From positions 477,207 to 541,206 of the forward strand of contig NZ_JAGILA010000004.1 in the NCBI RefSeq assembly GCF_017874595.1: a DNA stretch of 64,000 nucleotides, read 5' to 3'. The translations under genes and the position numbers were made by a program. The stretch's first letter is position 1. Each line of letters begins with the position of its first letter. Of the stretch, positions 59,855 to 64,000 are shown piece by piece. Below the pieces are notes generated by a model, which saw only the letters and a list, made by a program, of their open reading frames with translations, did not search any database and was not told the DNA's origin. Source of the stretch: Sinorhizobium kostiense. Lineage in GTDB: Bacteria; Pseudomonadota; Alphaproteobacteria; Rhizobiales; Rhizobiaceae.

Positions 59855-60849
59855 GCGGAGCCCATTCGTCCCAAACCGGAGTGCTCGGCCACGATCACGT
59901 GTTTCTGGGCGACCGCCATCGCCGCAACGAGCAGCGCACCTGGCTCGTCATCGCACTGACGACCGTGACGATGGTCGCGGAAATTGCCGCGGGTACCTTC
60001 TACGGATCGATGGCGCTGGTCGCCGACGGGTGGCACATGTCCACCCATGCCGCCGCCATGCTGATCGCCGCGCTCGCCTATCTCTTTGCGCGCCGCAACG
60101 CCAATAATCGCCGCTTCACCTTCGGCACCGGCAAGCTCGGCGATCTCGGCGGCTTCGCAAGTGCCATCACGCTCGCCCTGATTGCGCTGCTCATAGGTTG
60201 GGAAAGCCTGGTGCGGCTCGCAAACCCGATCGAGATCAGCTTCCCGCAGGCGATAACCGTCGCCGTTATCGGGCTTGTCGTCAATCTCGCCTGCGCCTGG
60301 CTGCTCAGGGACGATCACGCGCATCACCACGGTCACGGTCACGGTCACAGTCACGGCCACGGTCACAGTCACGTTCACGATCATGCCGATCACGGCCATC
60401 GCGAGCATAAGACGAGCCGGGGTCGCGACAACAATCTGCGCGCCGCCTACCTGCACGTCCTTGCTGACGCGCTCACCTCCGTTCTTGCAATCTTCGCCCT
60501 GGCCGTCGGAAGCCTCAACGGCTGGCTATGGCTCGACCCGCTGATGGGGATCGTGGGTGCGCTGGTGATCGCCCGCTGGTCCTTGGGACTGATCCGCGAT
60601 ACAGGCGGCGTGCTCCTCGACTACGCCCCGGAGGGCGAGGACCTGCCTGAGGAAATTCGCGCCGTCATCGAGGCGAATGGCGACCGCATCGTCGACCTGC
60701 ATGTGTGGCAACTCGGCCCCGGCCATCATGGCGCCATCATCTCGCTGGTCTCGGAAACGCCGCAGAGCCCGTCGCTCTACCACCGCAAGCTCGCGCAAAT
60801 CCGCGAGCTCTCTCATGTGACGATCGAAGTCGAGCCTCTCGCAGCGTGA
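59851..60849 (+). CDS. dmeF: CDF-family cobalt/nickel efflux protein DmeF
   Basis: 332 aa cation diffusion facilitator. Six membrane helices; the metal-binding pairs include MALVADGWHMSTHAA near 55 and YLHVLADALTSVLA near 200. A His-rich loop covers about 155-185 (HHHGHGHGHSHGHGHSH...), between TM4 and TM5. C-terminal cytoplasmic domain with DLHVWQLGPGHH and VTIEVEPLA. The HxxxD pairs fit Co/Ni/Zn specificity; the dmeR partner supports cobalt/nickel. Coupled to dmeR by ATGA. Confidence 0.92.
   Translation: MSGAHSSQTGVLGHDHVFLGDRHRRNEQRTWLVIALTTVTMVAEIAAGTFYGSMALVADGWHMSTHAAAMLIAALAYLFARRNANNRRFTFGTGKLGDLGGFASAITLALIALLIGWESLVRLANPIEISFPQAITVAVIGLVVNLACAWLLRDDHAHHHGHGHGHSHGHGHSHVHDHADHGHREHKTSRGRDNNLRAAYLHVLADALTSVLAIFALAVGSLNGWLWLDPLMGIVGALVIARWSLGLIRDTGGVLLDYAPEGEDLPEEIRAVIEANGDRIVDLHVWQLGPGHHGAIISLVSETPQSPSLYHRKLAQIRELSHVTIEVEPLAA
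60331..60375 (+). repeat. GGTCAC-type short tandem repeat
   Basis: Six-base units (GGTCAC/AGTCAC/GGCCAC) encode the His-Gly/Ser-rich loop of DmeF. Could vary in unit number by slippage. Confidence 0.7.
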
Positions 60850-60855
60850 GCGCTT

Positions 60856-61728
60856 TCAGCGCTGTACGCTGGTGGTTTCGCCTGCCCGCAACAGCTCTTC
60901 TCCCCGCACTGCTATGCGGCTCCAGGCGACATCGAGCGGTGATCCGATCCGGTCGGGGCGACCGGTCGCCAGATGCAGAAGCGCCTTCAGGTGCCCCCGA
61001 CCGCCATACCCGACATAAGGGGCACAAGGGATCATGGTCGCACATCGATCGGCTGGATAAAGGCGCGCAAATTCGCCGAAATTGGTAAAAGCCTCGTAAT
61101 TGCCGCGTTCGAGGAGACTGCTTTCGACCGGTGCACCTTCCGCCAACAGTACGTCATGCGAGTCCAGCATGATGTGAAAATACTCGAGCGTGTCCTGACC
61201 GACGGGCGGCACCGGCGCAATGGTGGTGCCGTTAACAAGGTCCTGAGCTCTCACGAGCATGCCGTCGATGAAAATGGCGTGTCGAGCGCTGAGATAAAGG
61301 TCCTTCTTCGGGGTGCGATCATCCAGTGCGAAACGAGCAATTCGTATCGGGACTACAGCCTTGCTCCAGTGCCGGCCCGTTCGCCGGTAGATGTGGTGAC
61401 CGATCCATTTGATCGGCATCGCTTTGCCCGACAGCGTTTTCACCAGATCACCGACGCGGAGATCCTCAATGCGGACGTCGCCACACGGCGTCATGATCGC
61501 CGTGCCGCGGAGCAGGCACATCGGATCGTGCTTGCCGCGGCCGTAGCCATGGCCCAGACCAGGATGGCGAGGATTCCACCATGGTCTCCCGCCCGCTTGC
61601 CCAACCGATGGGAAAGCCGCAGCGATGATCGATCCTGCGGCGGCAATCCGGACGCCTGCCGACGCAGCCAAGCCAAGAAAATGACGCCGCGCGAGACTGA
61701 CTTTCGGGCGTTGATTTCTCTCGGTCAT
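60856..61728 (-). CDS. Hint-domain protein with twin-arginine signal
   Basis: 290 aa from ATG 61728 (GGAG upstream; a longer start would begin at 61863). The N-terminus has ARRHFLGLAASAGV, a twin-arginine signal. The Hint domain begins near 70: CLLRGTAIMTPCGDVRIEDLRVGDLVKT, with Cys at the start, typical of the Hint_2 group, then IKWIGHHIYRR and LYLSARHAIFIDGMLVRAQDLVNG. Hint domains cleave or process proteins autocatalytically, but many Hint_2 proteins have unknown roles. Dead-end gene, converging on dmeF. Confidence 0.8.
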   Translation of the reverse strand: MTERNQRPKVSLARRHFLGLAASAGVRIAAAGSIIAAAFPSVGQAGGRPWWNPRHPGLGHGYGRGKHDPMCLLRGTAIMTPCGDVRIEDLRVGDLVKTLSGKAMPIKWIGHHIYRRTGRHWSKAVVPIRIARFALDDRTPKKDLYLSARHAIFIDGMLVRAQDLVNGTTIAPVPPVGQDTLEYFHIMLDSHDVLLAEGAPVESSLLERGNYEAFTNFGEFARLYPADRCATMIPCAPYVGYGGRGHLKALLHLATGRPDRIGSPLDVAWSRIAVRGEELLRAGETTSVQR

Positions 61729-61897
61729 CTTCGTTTTTCTCCAATCCTTCAAGGTAGATCGATCTATTCTGCGTGAGATCGGTGAAGGCGGGAACTTCCG
61801 ACTTCGGTGCTCTTCATACGCCTTCGATATCGGCCCTAACCTAAAAGTAGGAGGCGAGTTCATGCCTGGCGGATATACCGAGGCGTGCTGAAAGCAA

Positions 61898-61927
61898 GAA
61901 GGGCATTCCCTTTGGGGTATGCCCTTC
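61898..61927 (-). terminator. terminator for the RTX adhesin gene
   Basis: GAAGGGCAT and ATGCCCTTC form 9-bp arms, 12-nt loop; on the minus strand TTGCTTTC follows. Located 97 bases past the adhesin stop codon. Confidence 0.6.
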
Positions 61928-62023
61928 AGAGTTTAATTGCGCGGTCAATGACAGACGATGGCATTGGCGGGCGCGGTCATTGCTCCGTATTGAGAATTCA
62001 CCGTACCTTCGCTCGACCCGACG

Positions 62024-64000
62024 CTACACAAGCAAGAAATCATTGGCATTGAAGGCGCCGAGATTGCCGAGCAGCGTGAGATTGTCGAGTTCCGCGACAA
62101 GCACCGCACCGCCGGCGGCGCTCGGGTTTGGATCGTAGTAGACCGCCGCGTTGCCGAGATCCGAATTTTGGAACACGAATAACGCCCCGGCGGAAATATT
62201 GCCGTAACTGTCGATCGTGCTCTGAACTGTCGCGCTGGTGACGCTGGCATCCGTTTTCACGGCGATCTCGGTGCCGGCGACATTGATCGTTGCGTCGCCC
62301 CCTTTCCTGAAAACGAAGTTCGCATCATTGTTGCCGACCGAGAATTCGCTGGCTCCGGTCCCCCCATCAAAGCGCAACGTGTCTACGGTGGTGGAACTCG
62401 TGCCCGGATCGAAATCGGTGACGTGGTTTGTAGCCGCTGCAAAGTTACGGATGATAAACGCGTCGCTGCCAGCTCCACCGGTGAGAACGTTGTTGCCTGC
62501 GCCCGCATCAAGGTTGTCATCGCCGTCGCTGCCGACGAATATGTCGTTTCCTTGCGTTCCGGTAAGCGTCAGGTTCGCAATAAGGGTATCGTCGTGCCCT
62601 TTTGCATCGATGTAAGAGTAGTTGTAACTCGATGAGCCGAGATCGATCTCATTTTTTCCGTCGTTTGCCGTCGCGGAGGGTGTTTGTATCGTCAACTGGG
62701 CAATCGACGTGTGTCCCTGTCCGTCGCTGACCGTGTACGACAGGGTGGCCGCTTGTTTCGCATTGCCCGTGCTCACGTTGAAACCCGTGATCGTCCCGCC
62801 GGCAGTCACCGGGGTGATCGTCCAACCGCTCGGCAGCGAGCCGATGATGCTCGACGCAGCAATTGAAAGAGCGTCTCCATCAGCGTCCGTGTCATTGTTG
62901 AGCAGCCATGCCGCCGAGAGGAAAACGGACGTTCCAGTGGAAATGACGATGACATCATCGTTTACCACCGGAGCCGCGTTGGCCGGCGCGCTGACCGTGA
63001 TAGCCACGGTTTCTATGTCAGAAAGCAGGCCGTCAGAAGTTGCCACGGTCAGCGTGTCGGCGCCGCTGTAATTGGCATTGCTGAGATAACTCAGCGCGGC
63101 CAGCGTGGCATTGACCTGCCCGAGCGTTCCGCTGATCGTCACGGTGCTGGTGCCGTTGTTGCCCACCGTCACACCGCCGCCCGTTCCGACAGTCAGCTTG
63201 CCGTTGGAGACAGAGAGAGTTGTGGTGACAATACTGCTGTCCACGTCGGCCACAGAAATACCGCTGATCGCGGTCGCGCTGTTCGAACCGACGGTCTGGG
63301 AGCCCGGCACCGTGTTGACCGGCGCGTCGTTGACGGGCGTGATGTCGAGGCTAGCCGAACCGGCGACGCTGCCGCCCTGGCCGTCGGCGATGGTGTAGCT
63401 GAAGGTCACCGCGGTGTCGTCGTTGGCGGCCGGCGTGTAGCTCCAGCTGCCGTCGCCGTTGTCGGTGAGCGTGCCGGTGCCGGTGGCGATCGCCAGGTTT
63501 GTCGCCGTCAGGCCGTCGCCGTCGACGTCGGCGGCATTGGCCAAGAGCTCGGCCTGGGTGATCAGGCGCGCGCCGCTGTCCTCGGCGACCGAAGCCAGCG
63601 TCACCGGTGCCGTCGTCGGATCGTCGTTGACCGGGGTGAGGTCGAGGCTGGCCGAACCGGCGGCGCTGCCGCCCTGGCCGTCGGCGATGGTGTAGCTGAA
63701 GGTCACCGCGGTGTCGTCGTTGGCGGCCGGCGTGAAGGTCCAGGTGCCATTGCCGTTGTCGACCAGCGCACCGTTGCCCACGGCGATCTCAAGGTCCGAC
63801 GCCGTCAGGCTGTCGCCGTCGATGTCGGCGGCATTGGCCAAGAGCTCGGCCTGGGTGATCAGGCGCGCGCCACTGTCCTCGGCGATCGAAGCCAGCGTCA
63901 CCTGCGCCGTCGTCGGATCGTCGTTGACCGGGGTGAGGTCGAGGCTGGCCGAACCGGCGGCGCTGCCGCCCTGGCCGTCGGCGATGGTGTAGCTGAAGGT
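62024..64000 (-). CDS. large RTX adhesin, C-terminal part (partial, runs off the right edge)
   Basis: 658 codons visible; the frame stays open to base 64000. It contains tandem 99-residue cadherin-like/VCBS-type repeats (units beginning TLAS(I/V)AEDSGARL, ending TPVNDDPTTAPV), at 297-base spacing. Then come a diverged repeat, an Ig-like NDTDADGDAL domain, RTX nonapeptides (GNDIFVGSDGDDNLDAGAG, about position 480 of the visible part) and a C-terminus ending ANDFLLV, the typical type I secretion signal. Exported by a T1SS and retained at the surface or released; likely cell adhesion or biofilm. Confidence 0.87.
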   Translation of the reverse strand, partial: TFSYTIADGQGGSAAGSASLDLTPVNDDPTTAQVTLASIAEDSGARLITQAELLANAADIDGDSLTASDLEIAVGNGALVDNGNGTWTFTPAANDDTAVTFSYTIADGQGGSAAGSASLDLTPVNDDPTTAPVTLASVAEDSGARLITQAELLANAADVDGDGLTATNLAIATGTGTLTDNGDGSWSYTPAANDDTAVTFSYTIADGQGGSVAGSASLDITPVNDAPVNTVPGSQTVGSNSATAISGISVADVDSSIVTTTLSVSNGKLTVGTGGGVTVGNNGTSTVTISGTLGQVNATLAALSYLSNANYSGADTLTVATSDGLLSDIETVAITVSAPANAAPVVNDDVIVISTGTSVFLSAAWLLNNDTDADGDALSIAASSIIGSLPSGWTITPVTAGGTITGFNVSTGNAKQAATLSYTVSDGQGHTSIAQLTIQTPSATANDGKNEIDLGSSSYNYSYIDAKGHDDTLIANLTLTGTQGNDIFVGSDGDDNLDAGAGNNVLTGGAGSDAFIIRNFAAATNHVTDFDPGTSSTTVDTLRFDGGTGASEFSVGNNDANFVFRKGGDATINVAGTEIAVKTDASVTSATVQSTIDSYGNISAGALFVFQNSDLGNAAVYYDPNPSAAGGAVLVAELDNLTLLGNLGAFNANDFLLV

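Noticed and set aside
60331..60375. short tandem array, possible CRISPR
   Set aside because: The units are 6 bp and encode the histidine-rich loop of DmeF; no spacer structure.
1..64000. tRNA or rRNA genes
   Set aside because: No cloverleaf-like sequence, GTTCGANTC-type T-loop with matching arms, or rRNA segment was recognised in reading the window; a covariance scan would be decisive.

Overview
The window looks like chromosome from a rhizobial alphaproteobacterium, most likely Sinorhizobium/Ensifer. The grounds are high GC with strong GC3 bias, BA14K-family and DUF1515-family proteins, a dmeRF cobalt/nickel efflux pair, and several copies of a palindromic intergenic repeat resembling the rhizobial RIME elements. 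No rRNA, tRNA, CRISPR array or intact insertion sequence was seen.

Region 1 (1-8431) is a plus-strand catabolic and uptake operon: the C-terminal half of a split transketolase, a TRAP transporter (binding protein, small and large permease), a ribose-type ABC transporter (double ATPase, permease, binding protein) and an amidohydrolase/lactonase-type enzyme. Many junctions are ATGA overlaps. A strong hairpin follows the ABC binding-protein gene. Region 2 (8698-14017) holds assorted small chromosomal genes: a GNAT, a DUF4440-like secreted protein, a glycosyltransferase, a Tim44-domain protein and a pentapeptide-repeat protein.

Region 3 (about 14021-44001) is a podovirus-like prophage. It has a leftward operon, a CI/LexA-type S24 repressor with an operator array, a DnaA-domain-IV protein, small and large terminase, portal, scaffold-like protein, SU10-type capsid, connectors, tail proteins, a tail fibre and a lysis block (endolysin, nested spanins, DUF1515 membrane protein). 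No integrase, excisionase or tRNA att site is visible. The phage backbone is broken by four cargo blocks, mostly on the opposite strand: (a) two BA14K genes plus a tiny membrane protein, bounded by a 35-bp direct repeat; (b) a haem-copper-oxidase-like membrane protein and a GFA protein, lying between the small and large terminase genes; (c) an MsbA-type ABC exporter between portal and scaffold; (d) a polysaccharide-modification set (pyruvyl transferase, glycosyltransferase, hexapeptide acyltransferase, FkbM methyltransferase) with an RTX protein, between tail fibre and lysis genes. Much of the cargo is envelope-related, so this may be a domesticated prophage that remodels the cell surface. That last step is inference.

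Region 4 (44015-64000) is ordinary chromosome: a lipoprotein, an SLC13 permease, a DUF924 protein, a large MscS channel, TerC, a CBS protein, a DHFR-like reductase, a GFA protein, an adenylate cyclase, a K+ channel, paralogous REC-REC and REC-REC-GGDEF proteins, a GlxA-type AraC regulator, dmeRF, a Tat-exported Hint protein and, running off the right edge, a large RTX adhesin with 99-codon tandem repeats. RIME-like repeats sit in several of the gaps.
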